From Algoriphagus iocasae (GTDB lineage: Bacteria > Bacteroidota > Bacteroidia > Cytophagales > Cyclobacteriaceae), in contig NZ_JACIJO010000002.1 of assembly GCF_014206875.1 (NCBI RefSeq), forward strand, positions 310,001 to 374,000: DNA of 64,000 nucleotides. Direction: 5' to 3'. Below, in pieces: positions 55,708 to 63,283 of the stretch. Position numbers and translations under genes: made by a program. The number at the start of each line of letters is the position of its first letter. Positions within the stretch are counted from its first letter, which is position 1. The notes beneath the pieces are model-generated. The model did no database searches. It had not been told where the DNA came from and was given only the letters and a program-made list of their open reading frames with translations.

Positions 55708-56181
55708 TTATTTAAAAGATACTTGTACGATTGTTTTTTTCATCTCTTCAAAAGGAAGTACTACTTCCTCTTCCGTGGCTTTTTTGCCTTTTTCTTTTTT
55801 CTTTACCAGCATTTTCACACCGGCTGTATTTACTTCCAGTAATTTACCGACCAGTTCTTCGCCGCTGGTCTTCAAAACTTTCAGCTCCCTGCCGATATTT
55901 TTTTGATATTGTCTCCTGCTGCTCAGTGGATAATCCAAGCCCGGAGAAGAAACCTCCAAAATATAAGCACCCGGCATAATGTCCTTTGCTTCCAATTCTT
56001 CAGACACAGCTCTACTTACGTTTGCGCAGGTCTGAATATTTAAGCCTTCATCCGCATCAATCAAGATACTGAGGGTTGTTTTCCCCGTTTTTTCTGTCAT
56101 TTTTACCTCCACGATAAAGTGATTTTCATCTGGAAGATGCTTCTCGACAATTTCTTCGATGGACTGTTTCAGTTCGGACAT
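55708..56181 (-). CDS. rimP: Ribosome maturation factor RimP
   Basis: 157 residues from the ATG at 56181 (MSELKQSIEEIVEKHL); an ATG three codons earlier at 56190 is equally possible. The N-domain has LSILIDADEGLNIQTCANVSRAVSEEL (in parts) and YILEVSSPGLDYPL, the RimP signature. It matures the 30S subunit. First gene of the rimP-nusA-infB operon, with a leader hairpin just before the start. Confidence 0.93.
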   Translation of the reverse strand: MSELKQSIEEIVEKHLPDENHFIVEVKMTEKTGKTTLSILIDADEGLNIQTCANVSRAVSEELEAKDIMPGAYILEVSSPGLDYPLSSRRQYQKNIGRELKVLKTSGEELVGKLLEVNTAGVKMLVKKKEKGKKATEEEVVLPFEEMKKTIVQVSFK

Positions 56182-56197
56182 AGTATGCATAATGAAA

Positions 56198-56219
56198 GAG
56201 GGGACATTGGTGTCCCCTC
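56198..56219 (-). promoter_or_regulatory. Leader hairpin before rimP
   Basis: A 9-bp perfect stem (56198-56206 with 56211-56219) with a 4-nt loop in the rimP 5' leader, 8 nt before the upstream ATG at 56190. Read on the minus strand it is followed only by TTTC, so it is a weak terminator at most; control of translation or attenuation is possible. Confidence 0.5.
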
Positions 56220-56240
56220 CAGAAACTTTCGAATACGCGA

Positions 56241-56271
56241 CAAAGGTAAAATAAATTTGATGCAAAAACAA
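56241..56271 (-). promoter_or_regulatory. Promoter of rimP-nusA-infB
   Basis: On the minus strand the -7 box TACCTTTG is at 56241-56248, with a TTG at 56269-56271, 20 nt upstream. The leader to the start codon is about 50 nt. Confidence 0.5.
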
Positions 56272-56289
56272 TTTGCGTAAAAAATCTAC

Positions 56290-56425
56290 AAAAGGTCTCC
56301 GATGTTAACACCCAAAGTGTAGACTTGGCAGATAATCGGCTCTACCAACTAAAACCTCTGCAAGCCTTTTCAATAAATAGAGCAAAAAATATCGTGTTTC
56401 TTTCAGATTTCTCCATTTAAGGTAA
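56290..56425. other. Structured non-coding gap between the rimP and mreB promoters
   Basis: The 324-nt gap between rimP and mreB has no gene. Its middle (about 56290-56362) is rich in complementary arms. Read on the minus strand it holds GGTAGA-8 nt-TCTGCC, ACAC-TTTGG-GTGT, CCGAT...ATCGG and GTCT...AGAC, and text like a tRNA D-arm (TTAGTTGGTAGAGC). It may be an RNA, a tRNA remnant or a protein-binding region. No tRNA acceptor or T-arm is complete. Confidence 0.35.
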
Positions 56426-56433
56426 TAATTTTG
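56426..56433 (+). promoter_or_regulatory. -7 box of the mreB operon
   Basis: TAATTTTG fits TAnnTTTG, 82 nt before the mreB ATG. The -33 element is not clear. Confidence 0.4.
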
Positions 56434-56514
56434 CCGACCCCCGTTTAATAATGAGTACTCAACGTACTATATTGAACAATTAACTCCAACAAATAGTCAA
56501 TCAAAAAGTCAAAA

Positions 56515-57543
56515 ATGGGATTATTCGATTTTTTCTCAAGTGATATAGCCATCGATTTGGGTACTGCCAACACCTTGATTATCCATAAGGATAAAATTGT
56601 GGTGGATGAGCCCTCCATCATTGCCATAGACAAAACTACCAACCGTGTTTTAGCAGTGGGAAGGGAAGCGATGAATATGCATGAGAAAACTCATGAGAAT
56701 ATCAAAACCATCAGACCGCTAAAAGATGGAGTAATTGCGGATTTCTATGCAGCTGAACAAATGATCCGTGGCTTGATCAAAATGATCCCTGGTCAGAAAA
56801 AAGGATTATTCCCGCAGTCTCATAGAATGGTGATTTGTATTCCTTCAGGAATTACTGAAGTAGAAAAAAGAGCTGTAAGGGATTCTGCAGAGCATGCAGG
56901 AGCCAAAGAGGTCTATATGATTTTTGAACCGATTGCTGCGGCGATTGGTATCGGTATCGACATTGAGAAACCTATGGGTTCAATGATTGTTGATATCGGA
57001 GGGGGTACTACAGAGATTGCTTTGATCGCATTGTCAGGAATTGTAGCAGATCAGTCGATCCGAGTGGCTGGTGATACTTTTACCAAAGACATTCTTGATT
57101 ACATGAGAAGACAGCATAACCTATTGATCGGTGAGCGCTCTGCAGAAAAAGTTAAAATTGCTATCGGATCTGCCTTAACGGAACTGGATGAGCCTCCGGA
57201 AGATCATGAAATCCGTGGTCGTGATTTGATGACTGGTATTCCTAAAGTAATCAAGGTTTCTTATTCCGAAATTGCTTTTGCATTGGACAAGTCTGTTTCC
57301 AAGATCGAAGAGGCTGTTTTGAAAGCATTGGAAATTGCTCCACCGGAGCTATCTGCTGACATCTACGATAACGGGATTCACTTGACTGGTGGTGGAGCTT
57401 TGCTGAAGGGTCTTGACAAGCGATTACATCAAAAAACCAAACTTCCAATTCACATTGCCGAAGATCCACTTCGAGCAGTAGTAAGAGGTACTGGTACCGC
57501 CTTGAAAAACGTACAAAATTTCAGAACAGTATTGATGACATAA
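56515..57543 (+). CDS. mreB: Rod shape-determining protein MreB
   Basis: 342 residues of actin fold. Phosphate-1 loop IDLGTANTLI (Asp14), GGGTTEIALI as phosphate 2, and LTGGGALLKGLDKRL as the adenosine motif. MreB filaments guide the elongasome under the inner membrane. It leads the operon mreB-mreC-mreD-mrdA-rodA, in which every later junction is 7 nt or less or overlaps. Confidence 0.96.
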   Translation: MGLFDFFSSDIAIDLGTANTLIIHKDKIVVDEPSIIAIDKTTNRVLAVGREAMNMHEKTHENIKTIRPLKDGVIADFYAAEQMIRGLIKMIPGQKKGLFPQSHRMVICIPSGITEVEKRAVRDSAEHAGAKEVYMIFEPIAAAIGIGIDIEKPMGSMIVDIGGGTTEIALIALSGIVADQSIRVAGDTFTKDILDYMRRQHNLLIGERSAEKVKIAIGSALTELDEPPEDHEIRGRDLMTGIPKVIKVSYSEIAFALDKSVSKIEEAVLKALEIAPPELSADIYDNGIHLTGGGALLKGLDKRLHQKTKLPIHIAEDPLRAVVRGTGTALKNVQNFRTVLMT

Positions 57544-57550
57544 ACCCTGA

Positions 57551-58387
57551 ATGCTACGCATCCTCCAATTCCTTTATAGTTTAAGGTCATTTCTTTTATT
57601 CGTTTTGCTCGAAGTGCTGGCAATCTGGCTCCTCGTCGCAAATAACTCCCCTCAGGGTGCCGCATTCTTTAACAGTTCCACCTCCATGGTGGGATCTATT
57701 TTGGAAACTCAATCTGACGTCAGAGATTTCTTTTCCCTTGCTGAAGCCAATGAAGCATTAGTGGGAGAAAATTCCAGACTGATGGAGCAATTGAAAAGTC
57801 TCAAGACGGATCCTGACTCAGTGGAATTAACATTGGATTCTGCTTTATCCTCTCAATTTGAATTTTTGGGAGCGAGAGTAATCAGTAATTCTCTTCGATA
57901 TGCCCAAAATCACCTAACCTTAAACAAAGGCAGTGAGCAGGGAGTGAAACCTGGAATGGGGATTTTCAATGAAAGCGGTGTAGTAGGAAGAGTAAAGTCT
58001 GTTTCAAAAAATTATTCTGTAGGAATTTCGTTATTGAATAATGACTTACTGATCTCTTCCATCATCAAATCGACGGGAGATTTCGGATCCATCAACTGGG
58101 ATGGGAAAAACTCTCAAACGGCAAAATTACTGTATGTCCCAAGACATGTGAATGCACAAGTTGGAGACACTATTGTCACTTCTGGTTATAGCGCGGTATT
58201 TCCAAGAAACATCAACATCGGAGTCATTTCCAATGTCATCCAATCTGGAGACCCAAATTACCTGGATATCGAAGTTGCCTTGACAACTGATTTCAGTAAA
58301 GTATCATACGTCTACCTAGTAGAAAACACAGAGATCGAAGAACTGGATTCTTTGTATCAACAATCTGAAATAACTAATGAATTTTAG
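57551..58387 (+). CDS. mreC: Rod shape-determining protein MreC
   Basis: 278 residues with one N-terminal membrane helix (about 12-33), a coiled coil (about 60-85) and the MreC beta domains. Conserved text includes LTLNKGSEQGVKPGMGIFNESGVVGRV (in parts), GDTIVTSGYSAVFPRNINIG and VYLVEN. It links MreB to PBP2 on the periplasmic side. It starts 7 nt after mreB and overlaps mreD by 11 nt. Confidence 0.94.
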   Translation: MLRILQFLYSLRSFLLFVLLEVLAIWLLVANNSPQGAAFFNSSTSMVGSILETQSDVRDFFSLAEANEALVGENSRLMEQLKSLKTDPDSVELTLDSALSSQFEFLGARVISNSLRYAQNHLTLNKGSEQGVKPGMGIFNESGVVGRVKSVSKNYSVGISLLNNDLLISSIIKSTGDFGSINWDGKNSQTAKLLYVPRHVNAQVGDTIVTSGYSAVFPRNINIGVISNVIQSGDPNYLDIEVALTTDFSKVSYVYLVENTEIEELDSLYQQSEITNEF

Positions 58388-58898
58388 GAACCTAATTTCA
58401 TTTATTTTACTCATTCTGATCTTAGGACTATTTCAGATCCTATTTCTAAAAAACCTTGCCCTTTTCGGTATTGCATTTTGCTTTGTTTATCTCGTAGGCA
58501 TTCTGAGTATTCCTCTTCAGATCCGGGCTGTTCCTTTACTTTTGATCAGTTTTGGAATCGGTTTAATCATTGATGTCTTTTATGATACTTTGGGTTTAAA
58601 TGCAGCTGCAGCAACTTTCTTGGCATTTTTAAGACCTTATTGGCTAAAAATACTCAGACCAAATGGAGGCTATGATGACTCAACCCAACCTACGCTTCAA
58701 GAGATGGGAATTGGGTGGTTTATCAGTTATTCCCTGCCACTGATATTTGCGTTTTGTTTGATATTCTTCATCGCTGACCAGTGGGGAACAGGCACATTCA
58801 TCGGAGTTGTAAACAAAAGTCTTTTCTCCTCGATTTTTACCTTGGTTTTGGCTATTATTGTACAACTACTGTTCTTCAAACGCAGGAGAGGAATCTAA
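58377..58898 (+). CDS. mreD: Rod shape-determining protein MreD
   Basis: 173 residues, about five hydrophobic helices. Sequence conservation in this family is low; the call rests on the transmembrane pattern, length and place between mreC and PBP2. GFGIGLIIDVFYDTLGLNAAAATFLAF-type text (in parts) fits MreD. Its stop overlaps the mrdA start (TAATG). Confidence 0.88.
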   Translation: MNFRNLISFILLILILGLFQILFLKNLALFGIAFCFVYLVGILSIPLQIRAVPLLLISFGIGLIIDVFYDTLGLNAAAATFLAFLRPYWLKILRPNGGYDDSTQPTLQEMGIGWFISYSLPLIFAFCLIFFIADQWGTGTFIGVVNKSLFSSIFTLVLAIIVQLLFFKRRRGI

Positions 58899-60700
58899 TG
58901 AACGACCAAAGACCCGTAGCAATAATAATCTTCATTTTCTTGATCGGTTTGGTGCTTTTGACCAAACTTTTTATGATCCAAGTAATGGATGACAGCTTTA
59001 TGAAAAAAGCTGAAAGAAATGCTATACAGCGAGTAGTAGATCACCCCTACCGTGGATTGGTTTATGATAGAAACGGAAAGCTCTTGGTTTATAACAATCC
59101 GATTTTCGATTTGATGCTGGTACCAAAGGAATTTGAGGTAGGCGATACCACCAGATTCTTGGAACTTTTTAAAATCAGCAAAGAAGAACTTATTGAGGCT
59201 TACGAAGCAGCAAGAAAATATTCTTATGTAAAGCCCTCCCCTCTCATCAAGCAGATTTCGACTACTGAATTTGCCCGGATGCAGGATTATCTGATCGATT
59301 ATCCTGGCCTATTTATTATGACTCGATCAGTAAGGTCTTACCCTCTACCCATCGCCGCGCATGCCTTGGGCTATATCGGTGAAATCAATGCCCGTCAGCT
59401 AGAGCGGGATACGACCAATTATTATGTTCAGGGAGATTATACGGGACTCAGTGGAATAGAAAGATTTTACGAAGACGATTTAAGAGGAAGAAAGGGCGTA
59501 AAATATAAAATGGTCAATGTCAGAGGAGTGGATAAAGGACCGTTTAAAGATGGTGAATATGACACTGCATCAGTTGCCGGAAAAAACATCACCTCGACAA
59601 TCGATATGGAACTTCAGCGATACGGCGAAATGCTTATGGCTGGTAAAAAAGGTTCCGTAGTAGCGATTGAGCCGAAGACAGGTGAAATTCTCGCGATGAT
59701 TTCCGCTCCTTTCTATGATCCTAATGATCTAACCGGTTCTGAATTCAGCAAGACCTACAGAAGCTTAAATTCTGACGAAAGTAAACCTCTATTTAATCGG
59801 CCTATTATGGCCACATATCCTCCGGGTTCTATTTTCAAAGTGGTTCAAAGTTTAATTGGTTTGCAAGAAGGGGTATTGACCCCAGAGACCACTTTTGCTT
59901 GTAATAAATCTTTGGTCGCCTGTCATAATCACCCTTCCCCAGTCAATCTTTTTGGTGCAATCAGAAACTCTTGCAACCCTTACTACCATCAGGCATTTAG
60001 ACAAATTATTAACCGTGAGGTTTCCAGCAATACATACAAGGACACTGAGATTGGGTTGAATGCTTGGAGAGAAAATGTCCTGAAATTTGGATTGGGAGGT
60101 AGGTTGGGAGTAGATATGCCAAATGAAAAAGGAGGTGACGTGCCTTCCAGTAAATACTATGACAGATTCTATGGGGAAGGAAGATGGAAATACAGCACAA
60201 TTTATTCCCTTTCAATTGGTCAGGGCGAAATGCTGGTAACTCCTCTCCAAATGGCTAATCTAGCTGCGATTTTTGCCAACAAAGGCTATTATTATACCCC
60301 TCACTTGGTCAAATCAATTGATGGAGATGCGAATCAAATCCCTGAAAAATATCGAATCAAGAATGAAGTGGGAGTTGAAGCTCGCCATTTTGATATGATA
60401 CAGGATGCGATGGCAGAGGCTCTTTATGGTACAGCTACTAGAGCCATCATGAAAGATATTACCATCGCTGGTAAAACCGGTACTGCACAAAATCCACATG
60501 GAGAAGATCACTCGGTATTTGTGGCTTTCGCTCCAAAAGAGGATCCGAAAATTGCTATTGCCGTGTATGTGGAAAATGCTGGTTGGGGAGGAAGAGCTGC
60601 GGCAAGTACAGCTTCTTTGATGATTGAGAAATACATCAAAGGTGAAGTTCTACGAAAAGAACTTCAAGATTATGTGTTAGCTGGAAATTTCATTTACTAA
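58898..60700 (+). CDS. mrdA: Penicillin-binding protein 2 (elongasome transpeptidase)
   Basis: 600 residues from the ATG at 58898; the longer frame overlaps mreD. An N-terminal membrane helix (about 8-28) and a pedestal domain including SYPLPIAAHALGYIGEIN come before the transpeptidase. Active-site motifs: PPGSIFK (Ser-x-x-Lys), NSCNPYY (Ser-x-Asn) and AGKTGTAQ (Lys-Thr-Gly). It crosslinks lateral peptidoglycan with RodA, whose gene overlaps its stop (TAATG). Confidence 0.95.
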   Translation: MNDQRPVAIIIFIFLIGLVLLTKLFMIQVMDDSFMKKAERNAIQRVVDHPYRGLVYDRNGKLLVYNNPIFDLMLVPKEFEVGDTTRFLELFKISKEELIEAYEAARKYSYVKPSPLIKQISTTEFARMQDYLIDYPGLFIMTRSVRSYPLPIAAHALGYIGEINARQLERDTTNYYVQGDYTGLSGIERFYEDDLRGRKGVKYKMVNVRGVDKGPFKDGEYDTASVAGKNITSTIDMELQRYGEMLMAGKKGSVVAIEPKTGEILAMISAPFYDPNDLTGSEFSKTYRSLNSDESKPLFNRPIMATYPPGSIFKVVQSLIGLQEGVLTPETTFACNKSLVACHNHPSPVNLFGAIRNSCNPYYHQAFRQIINREVSSNTYKDTEIGLNAWRENVLKFGLGGRLGVDMPNEKGGDVPSSKYYDRFYGEGRWKYSTIYSLSIGQGEMLVTPLQMANLAAIFANKGYYYTPHLVKSIDGDANQIPEKYRIKNEVGVEARHFDMIQDAMAEALYGTATRAIMKDITIAGKTGTAQNPHGEDHSVFVAFAPKEDPKIAIAVYVENAGWGGRAAASTASLMIEKYIKGEVLRKELQDYVLAGNFIY

Positions 60701-61974
60701 TGCGGGAGTCAGATATCAACATCAATCGGGTGGACTGGATCACCGTTATGATCTATTTTACTCTTGTTATAATTGGCTGGTTTAACATTTATGCAGCGGT
60801 TTATGATGGGCAGGCAGAAAAAAGTATTTTCGATTTTTCAATTAATTCCGGAAAGCAACTAGTTTGGATCGGCACAGCCATCGCAATTATCATCGTGGTA
60901 ATGGCCGCCGATTATAGATTGTATGAAAACCTATCTATTTACTTATATCTGACTTTTCTGGTTTTGTTGGTCTTGACACCTTTTGTCGGAAAGGAAGTAA
61001 ATGGACAAGTGCTTTCTATTGGAGTGGGATCTTTTAGGATCCAGCCAGGTGAATTTGCCAAATTTGCCACAGCACTGGCCCTCGCTAAGTTTATGGAAAG
61101 GCCCACATTTGACCTTTCAAAAAGAAGCTATCAGCTGAAAGCATTTGGGGTTTTAATGTTACCTGTGATTCTGATTCTTTTGCAACCAGATACTGGAACT
61201 GCAATGGTTTACTTTTCATTGCTGATTATGTTTTACCGTGAAGGTTTGCCTCAATATTATTATGTTTTGGCATTTGGAGGTATTGCGGTTACTCTTCTTG
61301 CTTTAGGGATTGAAAACAATCTTTACTTATCCGGAGCCATCATCGCAATTGTAATTTTACTTATCGTTCTTGGTAAAAAATCCTGGCAGAGAATCCTTGC
61401 TTTCAGTTTGATCGGTGTTGGGGTGATAATTTATATCTACAGTATTGATTTTGTCGTGTCAAAGCTTCCTGAGCACCAGCAAAATAGAATCATGGTGCTA
61501 TTTAACCCTGACCTTGATCCCCTTGGTGTGGGATGGAATGTGACACAATCCAAAATCGCGATTGGTTCGGGTGGATTGGCCGGTAAAGGATACTTACAGG
61601 GTACTCAAACAAAGTTTGACTTTGTTCCTGAGCAACATACCGATTTTATCTTTTGTACCCTAGGTGAAGAGTTTGGCTGGCTGGGTAGTTTCGTCGTGAT
61701 TTCCCTTTTTGTAGCGCTTTTATACCGTCTGATCATCATGGCTGAGCGCCAAAAAACCAGATTTACTAGAATATATGGGTATTGTGTGATATCGATTATT
61801 CTCTTTCACTTTATGATCAATATTGCCATGACCATTGGCTTATTTCCTGTTGTTGGTATTCCTCTTCCGTTTTTCAGTTATGGAGGGTCCTCACTATGGT
61901 CTTTCACCATCTTACTGTTTATTTTCATTAAGATGGATTCATCCCGCGCAATGCAGCTTGGAAGACTGGGTTAA
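60700..61974 (+). CDS. rodA: Rod shape-determining glycosyltransferase RodA
   Basis: 424 residues of the SEDS family with about ten membrane helices. Conserved text: IQPGEFAKFATALALAKFM, LLQPDTGTAMVYFSLLIMFYREG (in parts), VTQSKIAIGSGGLAGKGYLQGTQTKFDFVPEQHTDFIF (in parts), and GIPLPFFSYGGSS. It polymerises glycan strands with PBP2. The stop is 1 nt from the stop of the convergent HD gene, with no terminator seen between. Confidence 0.95.
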   Translation: MRESDININRVDWITVMIYFTLVIIGWFNIYAAVYDGQAEKSIFDFSINSGKQLVWIGTAIAIIIVVMAADYRLYENLSIYLYLTFLVLLVLTPFVGKEVNGQVLSIGVGSFRIQPGEFAKFATALALAKFMERPTFDLSKRSYQLKAFGVLMLPVILILLQPDTGTAMVYFSLLIMFYREGLPQYYYVLAFGGIAVTLLALGIENNLYLSGAIIAIVILLIVLGKKSWQRILAFSLIGVGVIIYIYSIDFVVSKLPEHQQNRIMVLFNPDLDPLGVGWNVTQSKIAIGSGGLAGKGYLQGTQTKFDFVPEQHTDFIFCTLGEEFGWLGSFVVISLFVALLYRLIIMAERQKTRFTRIYGYCVISIILFHFMINIAMTIGLFPVVGIPLPFFSYGGSSLWSFTILLFIFIKMDSSRAMQLGRLG

Positions 61975-61975
61975 T

Positions 61976-62551
61976 TCAGGAGTTTAATAACTGGTTAAGC
62001 CAAAATTGCTTTTTAGGCTCTCTGTTTTTAATTGCAAATGGAGTGTGAAAATGATGGGCTTTTAAAAAGTTAATCTGAAGATTTTTCCATTGTTCTTCAG
62101 TTTCCAGAACTTTCATGTATTTCAGTTCTTTAAAAAGTAGGTTACTGATTTCAGGATAATCTGACCTGCCTAAATAATCAAGATCAGCATCACAGATGAT
62201 CTTTTGGATTTCATTTAGTGGAGTCTGGGGGATTTTAGTAGCCATCACCAGACCTTTTACTTCTTGGATTTGATACTCGCTCATTCCGAGATCTCTCATA
62301 ATTTCAGCTGCCATTCCTGAGCCTACTTCTTCATGATTGGCAGGACCCTTTAAAAATCCCATATCATGAACTATCGCACCTGTTCTTAGTAAATATCGCT
62401 GCTCTTCCGGTAAGTCTAGCCTTTTAATGTATTGCTCACAGACATTTATAACATCCATGGTATGATCCAATCCATGATAGGATAAATAGGATGGCAAGCC
62501 TGCATCCAATTTGCTCAAAACGATTTTTCTAAGTTTTAGGTAACCTTTCAT
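61976..62551 (-). CDS. HD-domain phosphohydrolase next to a PycTM-like protein
   Basis: 191 residues, a compact HD phosphohydrolase. Metal ligands are His30 (YHGLDHT), His62-Asp63 (IVHDMGF), and Asp121 in CDADLDYLG, with a further His73. The text ATKIPQTP and CDADLDYLG resembles the HD half of larger Bacteroidota proteins in which such a domain is fused to a Pycsar-effector membrane domain. Here the membrane half is a separate gene 16 nt upstream on the same strand. It likely hydrolyses a nucleotide or cyclic nucleotide (inference). It converges on rodA. Confidence 0.88.
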   Translation of the reverse strand: MKGYLKLRKIVLSKLDAGLPSYLSYHGLDHTMDVINVCEQYIKRLDLPEEQRYLLRTGAIVHDMGFLKGPANHEEVGSGMAAEIMRDLGMSEYQIQEVKGLVMATKIPQTPLNEIQKIICDADLDYLGRSDYPEISNLLFKELKYMKVLETEEQWKNLQINFLKAHHFHTPFAIKNREPKKQFWLNQLLNS

Positions 62552-62567
62552 TTTATATAAAAAGAAT

Positions 62568-63134
62568 TCAGCCTTGAAACGCAGTTCTTAAGGCATAATA
62601 CAAAATAAAAACAAACAACAAGCCAATATTGAAAGAAAGAAATCTAATCGAAAGGTTAACATTACGAAATTTTGCGGCAGTGATTTTGGCGTTGATATAG
62701 ACTTGTTCTCCCAATTGATCCAAATAAGGTCTTCTTTTGATGCTTATTTCTTCTAGTTTTCTCACGTATTCCTTAATAGTCCCATAAGAATGGATAATAT
62801 CACCAAAGAAGAATACACTTTTATCAAACTTACTCTCGATCTGTGGCATAAAACATCTGAAGCTATAATAAATAGATGTCACACTGAACATAAACCAAAG
62901 TGAAAGAAAAATATAAATAAAGGGATCAGAGCCAGCTACTTCTATCAAATGATCAGAAAACTGAAAAAAAACATTGATCAATAAACCATAAAATGATAAT
63001 ACCAATCCGGCTTTAATTTCTGAAGCTTTGATTAAATCTCTTAAATAATTGATCAGGTACCAATAGTTATCGACAATATCCAGTCCTTCGTCGAACACAG
63101 GAATATCATCAATCCCTTTTTCTTTTTTGACCAT
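62568..63134 (-). CDS. PycTM-like membrane protein (Pycsar effector family, DUF5706)
   Basis: 188 residues. Topology: a soluble N-terminus (1-40), two close membrane helices (about 42-60 and 71-93), a cytosolic stretch, and a third helix (165-183). Family marks are ASEIKAGLVLSFYGLL (the A-(D/E)-x-K-A-G pattern), VFFFGDII at 107-114, QVYINAKI at 144-151 and KFRNVN. In Pycsar antiphage systems the related effector opens the membrane when it binds cCMP or cUMP. No cyclase gene lies beside it here; an HD hydrolase does. The function in this setting is unproven. Confidence 0.82.
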   Translation of the reverse strand: MVKKEKGIDDIPVFDEGLDIVDNYWYLINYLRDLIKASEIKAGLVLSFYGLLINVFFQFSDHLIEVAGSDPFIYIFLSLWFMFSVTSIYYSFRCFMPQIESKFDKSVFFFGDIIHSYGTIKEYVRKLEEISIKRRPYLDQLGEQVYINAKITAAKFRNVNLSIRFLSFNIGLLFVFILYYALRTAFQG

Positions 63135-63235
63135 TTATGAATAGGGTTTACGAAAAATAAATTCCTTTAAATTCAAAATAATCTGTGATTTAAACAAATT
63201 CTTTAATTCAGAATAGAATTTTACATCTCAAAATG

Positions 63236-63266
63236 AAAAAAGGACACCAAAACGATGTCCTTTTTT
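63236..63266 (-). terminator. Terminator of the gene at the right edge
   Basis: An 11-bp stem (63236-63246 with 63256-63266) flanked by A- and T-runs, 18 nt beyond the stop of the 63284 gene on the minus strand. It isolates that gene from the PycTM/HD pair. Confidence 0.85.
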
Positions 63267-63283
63267 CTAAAAACCAGAAAAGT

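Noticed and set aside
56290..56370. A functional tRNA gene (Gly-like GCC anticodon text)
   Set aside because: The acceptor stem is imperfect and the T-arm TTCGA is missing; reported only as a structured element.
61976..63134. A classical Pycsar antiphage system
   Set aside because: No uridylate/cytidylate cyclase gene is in the neighbourhood, so only the effector-like half is supported.
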